The position numbers and the translations under genes were made by a program. This document shows positions 1-6,172 of a DNA stretch of 8,826 bases, one piece after another. The stretch's first letter is position 1. Each line of letters starts with the position of its first letter. Below the pieces are notes generated by a model, which ran no database searches, was not told where the DNA came from, and saw nothing but the letters and a program-made list of their open reading frames with translations. The DNA comes from CF-72 sp051006215 (lineage in GTDB: Bacteria; Chloroflexota; UBA6077; CF-72), in contig JBPCIO010000073.1 of assembly GCA_051006215.1 (NCBI GenBank), forward strand, positions 1 to 8,826, in the 5' to 3' direction.

Positions 1-2
1 GG

Positions 3-563
3 GCGAAGCTCGAGAAGCCGCCGCTTGCGTCGGGTCGGGCAACATTTATCGAGGCCGATATGCGCGACTTCAGCCTGGACGTAGCGGACTTCGATCTCGC
101 CATCTCGGCGGTCAAGAGTCTCGCCTATCTGACAGAGCGAGATGACCAACTTCGCTGTTTGCGCAGCATCGCGGCTCACCTCAGACCAGGCGGAGTGCTG
201 GCGATCGACTTCCTGCACCCACGCCCGGAGTGGCTTGCGGCTGCACCCGGGTCGATGCAGGACGACCTGCTGCAAAGAGTGCCGGAGCGCGGCTTCACCC
301 TGTCCCGCGTGGAGTCGGTCGTGAGCACCGACCTGGCGCGCCAGGTGAGGATAATTCGCTCAGCGTACGAAGTCATCGACGATGGGGGAGCAGTCGTCGC
401 CAAACGGTTTGTCGAGTGGCCATACCGCTGGACGTATCGCTTCGAAGCCGAGCACTTGCTCGAGCGCGCCGGGTTTGCCATTCAGGCTGTGTACGGTGGG
501 TATCGGCGCGAGCCATTCGCCTCAAGTTCACAGGCGATGGTCGTCCTAGCCTCTCGGCTGTGA
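3..563 (+). CDS. Class I SAM-dependent methyltransferase, C-terminal part (5' end outside window)
   Basis: The reading frame is open from base 3, so the start lies before the window and about 186 codons are visible. The visible part opens with ATFIEADMRDFSL, the acidic-loop region of a Rossmann-fold methyltransferase, followed by FDLAISAVKSLAYL and then LRPGGVLAIDFLHP, the typical post-II/III strand-loop of class I enzymes. The SAM-binding glycine motif I would be just upstream and is not seen. After this core comes an antiparallel-strand section (YEVIDDGGAVVAKRFVEW, then a FEAEHLLERAGF helix and VVLASRL) like those of Methyltransf_25/11-type small-molecule methyltransferases. The substrate cannot be told. 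An ATG at 60 lies inside the conserved core, so it is not the true start. It ends in TGA and converges with the next gene. Confidence 0.85.
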   Translation, partial: AKLEKPPLASGRATFIEADMRDFSLDVADFDLAISAVKSLAYLTERDDQLRCLRSIAAHLRPGGVLAIDFLHPRPEWLAAAPGSMQDDLLQRVPERGFTLSRVESVVSTDLARQVRIIRSAYEVIDDGGAVVAKRFVEWPYRWTYRFEAEHLLERAGFAIQAVYGGYRREPFASSSQAMVVLASRL

Positions 564-644
564 GAACATACCCGTAGGGCTGGACCGGGACCGACACGGG
601 TGCTGGAAACCGATTCGACCGAGCGGCCCGGGCGGGGTATCTGG
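564..644. other. 81-bp convergent intergenic gap
   Basis: This spacer lies between the stop of the methyltransferase (+) and the stop of the small basic gene (-). A 6-bp inverted repeat (ACCCGT at 570-575, ACGGGT at 596-601) with a 20-nt loop is present, but no T-run follows it on either strand. I therefore see no convincing intrinsic terminator, although termination is expected here because the genes converge. Confidence 0.5.
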
Positions 645-965
645 TTAGGCTTCGCCCTTGCGGCGCCGGCCGCGGCGGCCATTGCGAGCTTTGGTCTGTG
701 TCCCTCTGGCTTCGCGCACTTGAAAACGCAGCACGCCCGTGCCACCGTCCCGCGCCCACTTCAGCGAGTAGCCGGTTTGTTTGGCGGCCTGGCCAAGTCG
801 ACGTTTCAATGCGCGGCTGGAAAGAGCACCTAATTCAATTTCGGCCGCATCACCGGGCTGCAGCTCGGCGAGAGCATCTGCGTAATCGGACAGGTCCATT
901 TGACCACGCTTTGGAAATACCTTGGCTGCTTCGTCAGATGTGAGCTTGCGAATTTGCACAGACAC
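645..965 (-). CDS. Small basic protein of unknown function (106 aa)
   Basis: I do not recognise the family. I chose the GTG at 965 because GGGAGA (973-978) stands 7 nt before it, giving MSVQIRKLTSDEAAKV. A longer frame opening with TTG at 1022 would make the 24-bp palindrome coding and has no better ribosome site; a second GTG at 959 is also possible. The protein has a helical-looking middle (DLSDYADALAEL, then SSRALKRRLGQAAKQTGYSLKWAR), a short strand VLRFQVREA, and a tail rich in Arg, Lys and Gly (NGRRGRRRKGEA). No membrane segment, signal peptide or cysteine is visible. The basic tail suggests contact with nucleic acid or ribosomes, but this is inference only. It lies 75 nt downstream of the mutase on the same strand, with its own candidate promoter and palindrome in the gap, so it may be read both from the operon and independently. 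Confidence 0.65.
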   Translation of the reverse strand: MSVQIRKLTSDEAAKVFPKRGQMDLSDYADALAELQPGDAAEIELGALSSRALKRRLGQAAKQTGYSLKWARDGGTGVLRFQVREARGTQTKARNGRRGRRRKGEA

Positions 966-995
966 GAAGATTTCTCCCGAAACCGAGTTCGATGA

Positions 996-1019
996 ATCTT
1001 GCACTTCGAAGTGCAAGAT
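996..1019. promoter_or_regulatory. Perfect 24-bp palindrome, candidate operator
   Basis: Each half reads ATCTTGCACTTC / GAAGTGCAAGAT, an exact reverse complement without mismatch or spacer. It lies between the mutase stop and the start of the small basic gene, 30 nt upstream of that start. It begins 2 nt after a TATGAT -10-like box on the minus strand, so the expected transcription start falls inside it. That is the geometry of a repressor site for a symmetric dimer. As RNA it would also fold into a 10-bp stem with a UCGA loop, but no U-run follows on either strand, so a classical terminator is unlikely. I cannot name the regulator. Confidence 0.6.
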
Positions 1020-1021
1020 CA

Positions 1022-1027
1022 ATCATA
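1022..1027 (-). promoter_or_regulatory. Candidate -10 box (TATGAT) for the small basic gene
   Basis: On the minus strand the sequence reads GTG-TATGAT, five of six matches to the TATAAT consensus. It is correctly placed to start transcription about 50 nt before the GTG at 965. No good TTGACA-like -35 box is seen 16 to 18 bp upstream, where the mutase coding end lies, so the promoter would be weak, activator-dependent or false. Confidence 0.35.
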
Positions 1028-1040
1028 CACGTTGGGAGGC

Positions 1041-2708
1041 TTAAATCCGGCCAAAGTCGCGCGCTTCGCCCCACACTGAGCGAAAAGCGTCAGCGATCTC
1101 GCCGAGCGTACAGTACGCTTCGACTGCCTCAACGATAAGCGGAAGCAAATTCTCGTGTTCGTCGCTGGCTGCGGACCGAAGACGTTGAAGAAGGCTCCCG
1201 CAGCGTTCATTGTCTCTACGTGCTCGTAGCAGGCCCAGACGCTCACATTGACGCTGTCGCACGCTGGGATCGACGGTCAAGATCTCCGTCGTTGGCTCAG
1301 GCTCGCCACTCTGAAAGCGATTGGTTCCGACAATAATCCGTTCACCGCGTTCGACCTGGCATTGATATTCGTACGACGCTTCCTGAATCTCGGACTGAAT
1401 GTAGCCTGCTTCAACAGCTGCGAGAGCGCCTCCAAGCTCGTCAATGCGTTGGATGTACTGACACGCTCGACGTTCCATCTCGTCCGTTAGCGATTCCACG
1501 TAGTACGAGCCGGCCAGCGGGTCCACGACGTCCGCAACGCCGCTTTCATAACCTAGAATTTGTTGGGTACGCAGCGCAAGCTCTGCCGTTTCGGCGGTCG
1601 GCAGGGCTAGCGCTTCATCCTTGGCGTTGGTGTGTAGCGATTGTGTCCCGCCCAGAATTGCGGCCAGCGCCTGTACGGTAACCCGCACAACGTTATTGTC
1701 GATCTGCTGCGCTTGCAGGCTTACACCCGCCGTCTGGGTGTGAAAACGAAGCATCCACGATCGCGCATCCTGGGCTGAGAAACGTTCGCGCATGATCTTC
1801 GCCCACATGCGCCTCGCCGCACGGAACTTGGCAACTTCTTCGAGCAAGTTGTTGTGGCTGTCGAAGAAGAAGGCCAGTCGCGGGGCGAAGTCGTCCACCT
1901 TGAGGCCCACCCGCAAGGCGGCATTGACGTACTCGATGGCGTTGGCCAGCGTAAAAGCTAGCTCTTGGACCGCCGACGCGCCAGCTTCGCGCATATGGTA
2001 GCCGCTGATCGAGATCGTGTTCCATTGCGGTACCTCGCGCGCGCAGTAGGCGAACACGTCGGTAATCAGGCGCACACTGGGCCGTGCCGGATAGATGTAC
2101 GTTCCGCGCGCGATGTATTCCTTCAGAATGTCATTCTGAATAGTTCCGCTGAGAAGGTTCGGTTCGAGGCCTCGCTTCTTCGCCACCGCAATGTAAAGCG
2201 CTAGCAGGACGGCCGCGGTGGCGTTGATGGTCATCGACGTGGTCACCTTGTCGAGCGGGATACCGTCCAGCAAGTCTTGCATATCGTCGAGCGAACAGAT
2301 CGACACGCCGACCTTGCCAACTTCCCCCTCGGCCATCGGATGGTCCGGGTCGTAGCCCATCTGTGTCGGGAGGTCGAACGCGACTGAGAGGCCAGTCTGG
2401 CCGCGTTCCAGGAGATACTTGTAGCGGGCGTTGGATTCCTCGGCCGAGGCATACCCTGCGTACTGGCGCATCGTCCACAAGCGCCCTCGGTACATCGTGG
2501 GCTGCACACCCCGAGTGAACGGGTACTCGCCTGGGTAACCCAGGCGCTCGCGTTCGATCAAGTTACGCTGCGCGAGATCGTCGGCGGTGTAGGCAATCTG
2601 CTGGCGAATGTGCGAGGTCGTCTCGGTCAGGGCGTCGCGCTCCGGAGTGCGCTCGAGGGCGTGCTTGAGCGTCGTCTGTCGCCACTGCTTGCCCGACTTC
2701 GAGCTCAC
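1041..2708 (-). CDS. mcmA1: Methylmalonyl-CoA mutase-type acyl-CoA mutase, catalytic (large) subunit without B12 domain
   Basis: This 555-aa protein is the TIM-barrel half of a coenzyme B12-dependent acyl-CoA mutase, which interconverts methylmalonyl-CoA and succinyl-CoA in the cytoplasm. Visible hallmarks are PFTRGVQPTMYRGRLWTMRQYAGY (split here by function: Y73, then T79, R81, Y83), ESNARYKYLLERGQTGLSVAFD, the TIQNDILKE motif at 189-197, PSVRLITD with R213, and SGYHMREAGA with catalytic His238. Y83 and R213 occupy the places of Tyr89 and Arg207 of the Propionibacterium enzyme, which hold the free carboxylate; isobutyryl-CoA mutases change them, so methylmalonyl-CoA is the likeliest substrate. 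The DxHxxG cobalamin domain is absent and must be a separate small subunit, not in this window. The start is a GTG 4 nt after the cinA stop; its Shine-Dalgarno AGG lies in a hairpin arm described separately. It is the last gene of the tight operon. Confidence 0.93.
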   Translation of the reverse strand: MSSKSGKQWRQTTLKHALERTPERDALTETTSHIRQQIAYTADDLAQRNLIERERLGYPGEYPFTRGVQPTMYRGRLWTMRQYAGYASAEESNARYKYLLERGQTGLSVAFDLPTQMGYDPDHPMAEGEVGKVGVSICSLDDMQDLLDGIPLDKVTTSMTINATAAVLLALYIAVAKKRGLEPNLLSGTIQNDILKEYIARGTYIYPARPSVRLITDVFAYCAREVPQWNTISISGYHMREAGASAVQELAFTLANAIEYVNAALRVGLKVDDFAPRLAFFFDSHNNLLEEVAKFRAARRMWAKIMRERFSAQDARSWMLRFHTQTAGVSLQAQQIDNNVVRVTVQALAAILGGTQSLHTNAKDEALALPTAETAELALRTQQILGYESGVADVVDPLAGSYYVESLTDEMERRACQYIQRIDELGGALAAVEAGYIQSEIQEASYEYQCQVERGERIIVGTNRFQSGEPEPTTEILTVDPSVRQRQCERLGLLRARRDNERCGSLLQRLRSAASDEHENLLPLIVEAVEAYCTLGEIADAFRSVWGEARDFGRI

Positions 2709-2712
2709 GCAG

Positions 2713-2761
2713 TCACCTGTCCCTGCTCTGCTGTTTCAGCTCACGCCACAGCAGGGACAGG
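2713..2761 (-). promoter_or_regulatory. RNA hairpin over the mutase ribosome-binding site
   Basis: In the minus-strand transcript CCUGUCCCUGCU (from 2761 to 2750) pairs perfectly with AGCAGGGACAGG (2727 to 2716) around a 22-nt loop. The 3' arm ends in the AGG that stands 7 nt before the mutase GTG at 2708, and the cinA stop (2713-2715) directly follows it. A weaker alternative, CUGCUGU with ACAGCAG (2754-2748 with 2734-2728), uses part of the same 5' arm and would leave the AGG free. Ribosomes finishing cinA would melt the stem, so the mutase should be translationally coupled to cinA. Pairing is seen in the sequence; the regulatory effect is inference. Confidence 0.5.
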
Positions 2762-3954
2762 GCTTCGAGTGCCCCGCGGCGTTTGTATTCAGTGCGCGTG
2801 GTGGAATAGCGAGTCTCCTGTGAGACCTGGCGACCCTCGATGTCGACGACGATGTGCAACAAACCGACGGACTTGCCTTCGGACTCATTCGGACCGGCCA
2901 CGCCGGTTGTGGCTACCGAAACGTCAGCGCCAGCGGTGTCGCGGGCAGCGGCGGCCAGCGCTCGTGTCGTCGCTTCAGCCACGGTTCCGTGTTCGTCCAG
3001 GACAGTGGGCTGTACCCCCAGGGCCTGTTTGGCGGCGGCAGAATACGCGACGTAGCCAGCCAGAAAATAGTCCGAGGCGCCAGGAGCTTCGGTAATCAGG
3101 CTGGCCAACTGGCCGCCGGTTGCGCTTTCCGCGACCGCCAGGGTGAGACCGCGTTCACGAAGCAGCGCCCCGACTACCGATGGGAAGCTGTCGGATTCGG
3201 TTCCGTATACGAACTCCGCGACACGCTCGCGGACCCGCGCCTCGAAGCCGTCGAGTTGCCGCACGGCTGTCGCTCGCTCAGCAGCTTTGGCGGTCAAACG
3301 CAGGTGGATGCCATCACTCTTAGCGTACGTGGCAAGGGTCGGATTGGCGGAATGTGTCAGCTCGCCCAGGGCTTCTTCGGCGTGCGATTCGCCAATGCCG
3401 ACGAGCTTCAGCACACGCGAGACGATCACTCCACCCGTGATCAGCCGGGCCAGGCGCGGTTCGGCTTGGTCCGCCCACATCTTGTGCATCTCGTGCGGCA
3501 CGCCGGGCATCGAGACGATGACCTTGCCACCGCGTTCGACCCACCAACCTGGGGCGGTCCCAACCGGATTCGGCAAGTAGGTCCCAGATGGAATGGTGGT
3601 GGCCTGTTTCACGTTGCGATCAGGCATGGTTCGGCCCCGGCGACTGAAAAAGGCTCGCAGCTCCTCCTCGAGGTGAGGCTGGATTGCGAGCTGCTCGCCC
3701 ATCACATCGGCGATGGCTTCGCGGGTCAGGTCATCTTCGGTTGGACCAAGGCCTCCAGAGGTGATCACGACGTCCGAACGCTCTAGCGCGTTCCGGACGG
3801 CCTCCGCCAATCGCTGGCGGTTGTCGCCGATCTGGGACACGTAGTACAGGTCGAGGCCGAGGGAGGGCAGCTGCTGGGCGAGGTAGTTGGCGTTGGTGTC
3901 GACGATCTGACCCAGCAGGAGCTCAGTGCCGATTGACAGAATCTCAGCTTTCAT
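2713..3954 (-). CDS. cinA: CinA: MoCF-like domain plus nicotinamide-nucleotide amidase domain
   Basis: CinA proteins hydrolyse the damaged nucleotide nicotinamide mononucleotide (C-terminal PncC domain), and the N-terminal COG1058 domain often acts as an ADP-ribose pyrophosphatase; both serve NAD recycling in the cytoplasm. The 413-aa length is usual for the full two-domain form. Seen in order: MKAEILSIGTELLLGQIVDTN (1-21), TSGGLGPTEDDLT (65-77), NPVGTAPG (129-136), MPGVPHEM (149-156), a KH-like middle part, then the amidase signature AESATGG (275-281), YSAAAK (304-309) and TTGVAGP (349-355). The ATG at 3954 has AGG at 3962-3964 seven nt before it, overlapping the TAG stop of the carrier-protein gene, so translation is probably coupled. 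Competence or damage induction, from which the family name comes, is not indicated here; the neighbours are acyl-CoA metabolism. Confidence 0.95.
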   Translation of the reverse strand: MKAEILSIGTELLLGQIVDTNANYLAQQLPSLGLDLYYVSQIGDNRQRLAEAVRNALERSDVVITSGGLGPTEDDLTREAIADVMGEQLAIQPHLEEELRAFFSRRGRTMPDRNVKQATTIPSGTYLPNPVGTAPGWWVERGGKVIVSMPGVPHEMHKMWADQAEPRLARLITGGVIVSRVLKLVGIGESHAEEALGELTHSANPTLATYAKSDGIHLRLTAKAAERATAVRQLDGFEARVRERVAEFVYGTESDSFPSVVGALLRERGLTLAVAESATGGQLASLITEAPGASDYFLAGYVAYSAAAKQALGVQPTVLDEHGTVAEATTRALAAAARDTAGADVSVATTGVAGPNESEGKSVGLLHIVVDIEGRQVSQETRYSTTRTEYKRRGALEALSLLWRELKQQSRDR

Positions 3955-3962
3955 GCGCTTAC

Positions 3963-4478
3963 CTATTCAACCACCAGGAGCACCTGACCCTGCTCAATGG
4001 ACTGGCCGGGCTCCACGCCGACTGACTTGATGGTGCCGCCGCGGGGTAGCGAGAGCTCGTTTTCCATTTTCATCGCCTGCAGGACGACCAGGGGTTGCCC
4101 CGGCTCCACCGCGTCGCCCGCCTGGCACAGCACCTTGATCAGCAACCCCGGCATCGGTGCGCGTAACTCGCGACGGGCGTGGGTCGCAACGCGGCCGCCG
4201 ACGACGGAAACCAAGCGGGCGCGCGCTTCGTCAACGACATCGGCTGCGAACTCGAGGCCGCCGATGCACAGCCTCACCCCATCGTCTGCGGTGGCCGCCA
4301 TCAGTTCCGTAACCTGCTCGCCAAGCGCAAGCCAGCGCAGCGTGCCGCGAAGGGTCTCCAGTTGGACAGGTCGCTCCTGACCGTCGTCAACACGCACCAG
4401 TACCTGGTCGCGTTCACGCCGCACCCGGATTCGCAAGACCCGCTCGCCGATAGTCACGTGGTAGTTGGTCTCGGGCAC
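3963..4478 (-). CDS. Biotin carboxyl carrier protein of an acyl-CoA carboxylase (BT-like plus biotinyl domain)
   Basis: This 171-aa protein carries the biotin that shuttles carboxyl groups between biotin carboxylase and carboxyltransferase. Residues about 104-171 form a biotinyl domain: LRAPMPGLL, the biotinylation motif AMKMEN with Lys137, and repeated G-[D/Q]-x-[V/I]-x-x-G hairpins. Residues 5-100 are beta-rich (YHVTIGERVLRIRVRR, VRLCIGGLEFAADVV) and correspond to the BT-type domain that in propionyl-CoA carboxylase alpha chains lies between the carboxylase and biotinyl parts; they are not the Ala/Pro linker of E. coli AccB. The start is a GTG six nt after the biotin carboxylase stop, with no convincing Shine-Dalgarno; GTG at 4457 is an alternative. 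It is in the same frame as the upstream gene, so it may be the C-terminal part of one protein. Confidence 0.9.
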   Translation of the reverse strand: MPETNYHVTIGERVLRIRVRRERDQVLVRVDDGQERPVQLETLRGTLRWLALGEQVTELMAATADDGVRLCIGGLEFAADVVDEARARLVSVVGGRVATHARRELRAPMPGLLIKVLCQAGDAVEPGQPLVVLQAMKMENELSLPRGGTIKSVGVEPGQSIEQGQVLLVVE

Positions 4479-4487
4479 AGGCGCTCA
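4479..4487 (-). other. In-frame TGA junction between biotin carboxylase and carrier protein
   Basis: Reading the transcript from the carboxylase gives CGC TGA GCG CCT GTG CCC GAG, all in one frame: stop, two sense codons, then the putative GTG start of the carrier protein. Joined, the two pieces would be 676 residues with the order biotin carboxylase, BT-like, biotinyl, the layout and size of a single propionyl/acyl-CoA carboxylase alpha subunit. It could be a real gene split with reinitiation, a nonsense mutation, stop-codon readthrough or a sequence error. Confidence 0.55.
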
Positions 4488-5993
4488 GCGTCGGGCGGTC
4501 TGGCGGCCGACTCTCCGCCAGGTGGAGTCTCCGCCGTCGGCTGCGGGCGCGGCTGGAGCCAGGCTGCGCACGCGCCCGGCGTCAACCAGGAGCGCGGCTG
4601 CAATAGCCGCCATCTCGACGCTGCCGTCCCTGGCAAGCGCGTCAGCATGCGCGGGCGACCATTCCCGCTCGAGCCAGCCCGTGTCGACGCTGCCCGAGCG
4701 AACGTCAGGATGGGCCACGAGCCATTGATGGAGTGGAATGCTGGTGCGCACTCCGAGAATCAAGAACTCACGCAGGGCACTCGCCATCCGGTCTAGGCCG
4801 AGCTGTCGATTGGCGGCGTGCACGATCAGTTTGGCAATCATCGGATCGTAGTAGACACCGATGGTTGCACCTTCTTCGACGCCTGAGTCGACCCGCACGC
4901 CTGGACCCGCCGGCGGCCGGTAGCCGATCAACTGGCCTGTGGATGGCAGGAAGCCTGCGGCTGGGTCCTCAGCGTAGATCCGACACTCGACCGCGTACCC
5001 ACGCGGCTCGATCGCCGACTGGTCGTAACCGAGGTGGTCTCCACTGGCGACGCGTAGCTGCTCGCGGACCAGGTCGATGCCGGTAACTGCTTCGGTGACC
5101 GGGTGTTCCACCTGCAGTCGAGCGTTGACTTCAAGAAAGTAGAAGTTCCCGTCCGGGGCCAGGAGAAACTCGACCGTTCCGGCGTTCGTGTAGCCCGCGG
5201 CCAGCGCGGCGCGCACCGCCACCTCGCCCATCTGCTGACGTAAGCCCGGGCTCACCGCCGGCGAAGGCGACTCTTCGAGGACCTTCTGGTGACGCCGCTG
5301 AAGGGAGCAATCGCGCTCGCCGAGCCAGACGCACTGGCCGTGTGCGTCGGCCAGGATCTGCACTTCGACGTGACGAGGCCGCTCGATAGCGCGCTCGAGG
5401 TACACGGCAGGATTCCCGAATGCCGCGCCAGCCTCGCTTGTGGCCTGACGAAAGGCCGCTTCGAGCTGCGCTGGCTCGGGCACCATCCTCAAGCCCTTCC
5501 CGCCCCCACCGGCCACGGCTTTGAGGGCGACCGGGAAGCCGATGTCGTTCGCCGCTCGGCGCACGTCCTCGATACTCATCAAGGGTTCGAGGGAGCCCGG
5601 GACAACCGGCACCCCGGCCGCCTGCATCAGCTTGCGCGCCTCAGTTTTGAGTCCCAGGGCGCGCACTGCCTGGGGTGGTGGGCCAACAAAGATCAGCCCG
5701 GCGTCGATGCAGGCCTGGGCGAACTCGGCGTTCTCGGCCAGAAATCCGTAGCCAGGATGCACGGCGTCCGCGTTGGACGCACGCGCGGCTTCCAGGATTC
5801 GATCAATCCGCAAGTAGCTGTCTGTGGCTGGCGCTGGACCGATCACATACGCCGCATCGGCCATCCGAACATGCAGCGCGTTGGCGTCAGCCGCCGAATA
5901 GACAGCCACTGGCGAGATGCCCATGTCGCGGCAAGCACGTATCACGCGCACCGCGATCTCACCTCGATTGGCAATCAACAGTCTCTTGATCAA
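4485..5993 (-). CDS. accC: Biotin carboxylase subunit of acetyl-/propionyl-CoA carboxylase
   Basis: This ATP-grasp enzyme carboxylates biotin on the carrier protein with bicarbonate and ATP. The 502-aa chain shows the full set: IKRLLIANRGEIAVR (2-16), HPGYGFLAEN (79-88), LKAVAGGGGKGLRM with Lys158 and the glycine loop (157-170), RPRHVEVQ with His208, GERDCSLQRRHQ with Lys237 close after, Glu275 and Glu288, and NARLQVEHPVTE with catalytic Arg292. Residues after about 445 go past the end of E. coli AccC and read like the start of the linker and BT region of propionyl-CoA carboxylase alpha chains (MAAIAAALLVDAGR, then STWRRVGR). I chose the TTG at 5993 because the family starts five to seven residues before LIANRGE and no ATG is near; no clear Shine-Dalgarno is seen. 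It is the first gene of the operon. With the mutase downstream, propionyl-CoA is the likeliest substrate, though acetyl-CoA cannot be excluded. Confidence 0.94.
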   Translation of the reverse strand: MIKRLLIANRGEIAVRVIRACRDMGISPVAVYSAADANALHVRMADAAYVIGPAPATDSYLRIDRILEAARASNADAVHPGYGFLAENAEFAQACIDAGLIFVGPPPQAVRALGLKTEARKLMQAAGVPVVPGSLEPLMSIEDVRRAANDIGFPVALKAVAGGGGKGLRMVPEPAQLEAAFRQATSEAGAAFGNPAVYLERAIERPRHVEVQILADAHGQCVWLGERDCSLQRRHQKVLEESPSPAVSPGLRQQMGEVAVRAALAAGYTNAGTVEFLLAPDGNFYFLEVNARLQVEHPVTEAVTGIDLVREQLRVASGDHLGYDQSAIEPRGYAVECRIYAEDPAAGFLPSTGQLIGYRPPAGPGVRVDSGVEEGATIGVYYDPMIAKLIVHAANRQLGLDRMASALREFLILGVRTSIPLHQWLVAHPDVRSGSVDTGWLEREWSPAHADALARDGSVEMAAIAAALLVDAGRVRSLAPAAPAADGGDSTWRRVGRQTARR

Positions 5994-6172
5994 GCCGCTT
6001 GTAGTGAGTCTAAACCTCAGCTCGCTTCTTCAGGAGCTCGATGCGCGCGGAGTGCGCGCGCTGCGCGCCAGGCGACGATTGGGCTAGCGCTCGTCACAGG
6101 GCAGTCACAGCACGAGCTCGAAACCGGGCCACCGCCCGGGTTGTCCGCTACCGTCGAATTGACCGGAACGCC
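5994..6172. promoter_or_regulatory. Divergent intergenic spacer with candidate promoters
   Basis: This 179-bp region should hold the promoters for the carboxylase-mutase operon (-) and the exonuclease-UvrC gene (+). On the minus strand TAGACT (6007-6012) fits the TAnnnT -10 pattern and would give a leader of only about 6 nt before the TTG at 5993; no good -35 accompanies it. On the plus strand AGGAG (6032-6036) precedes an ATG at 6041 that opens a 44-codon in-frame extension of the nuclease gene. A GC-rich hairpin, CCGGGC-cacc-GCCCGG (6124-6139), lies 33 nt before the ATG at 6173. The middle (6041-6071) is a run of GCGC repeats. None of these is strong alone. Confidence 0.35.

Noticed and set aside
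996..1022. TTG start at 1022 for the small basic protein, giving 125 residues
   Set aside because: The extra 19 residues would be encoded mainly by the perfect palindrome, and GTG 965 has a well spaced GGGAGA; the palindrome is better explained as a regulatory site.
2122..2140. A 19-bp near-palindrome (9-bp arms TTCAGAATG / CATTCTGAA with one T between) inside the mutase gene
   Set aside because: It is the coding sequence of the conserved TIQNDILKE peptide; the symmetry follows from codons for a motif fixed by protein function, so an operator is not needed to explain it.
2854..3786. A 310-codon open frame on the plus strand
   Set aside because: It lies antisense to cinA, which has all its family motifs; the frame has no recognisable protein features and reflects the GC-rich codon pattern of the real gene.
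4479..4487. UGA recoded as an amino acid (alternative genetic code) as the reason for the in-frame stop
   Set aside because: The methyltransferase and cinA both end naturally at TGA at the expected family lengths, so UGA is an ordinary stop in this genome.
6124..6139. GC-rich 6-bp hairpin upstream of the nuclease gene as a terminator or riboswitch
   Set aside because: The stem is short, there is no T-run and no conserved aptamer pattern; such stems are common by chance at this base composition.
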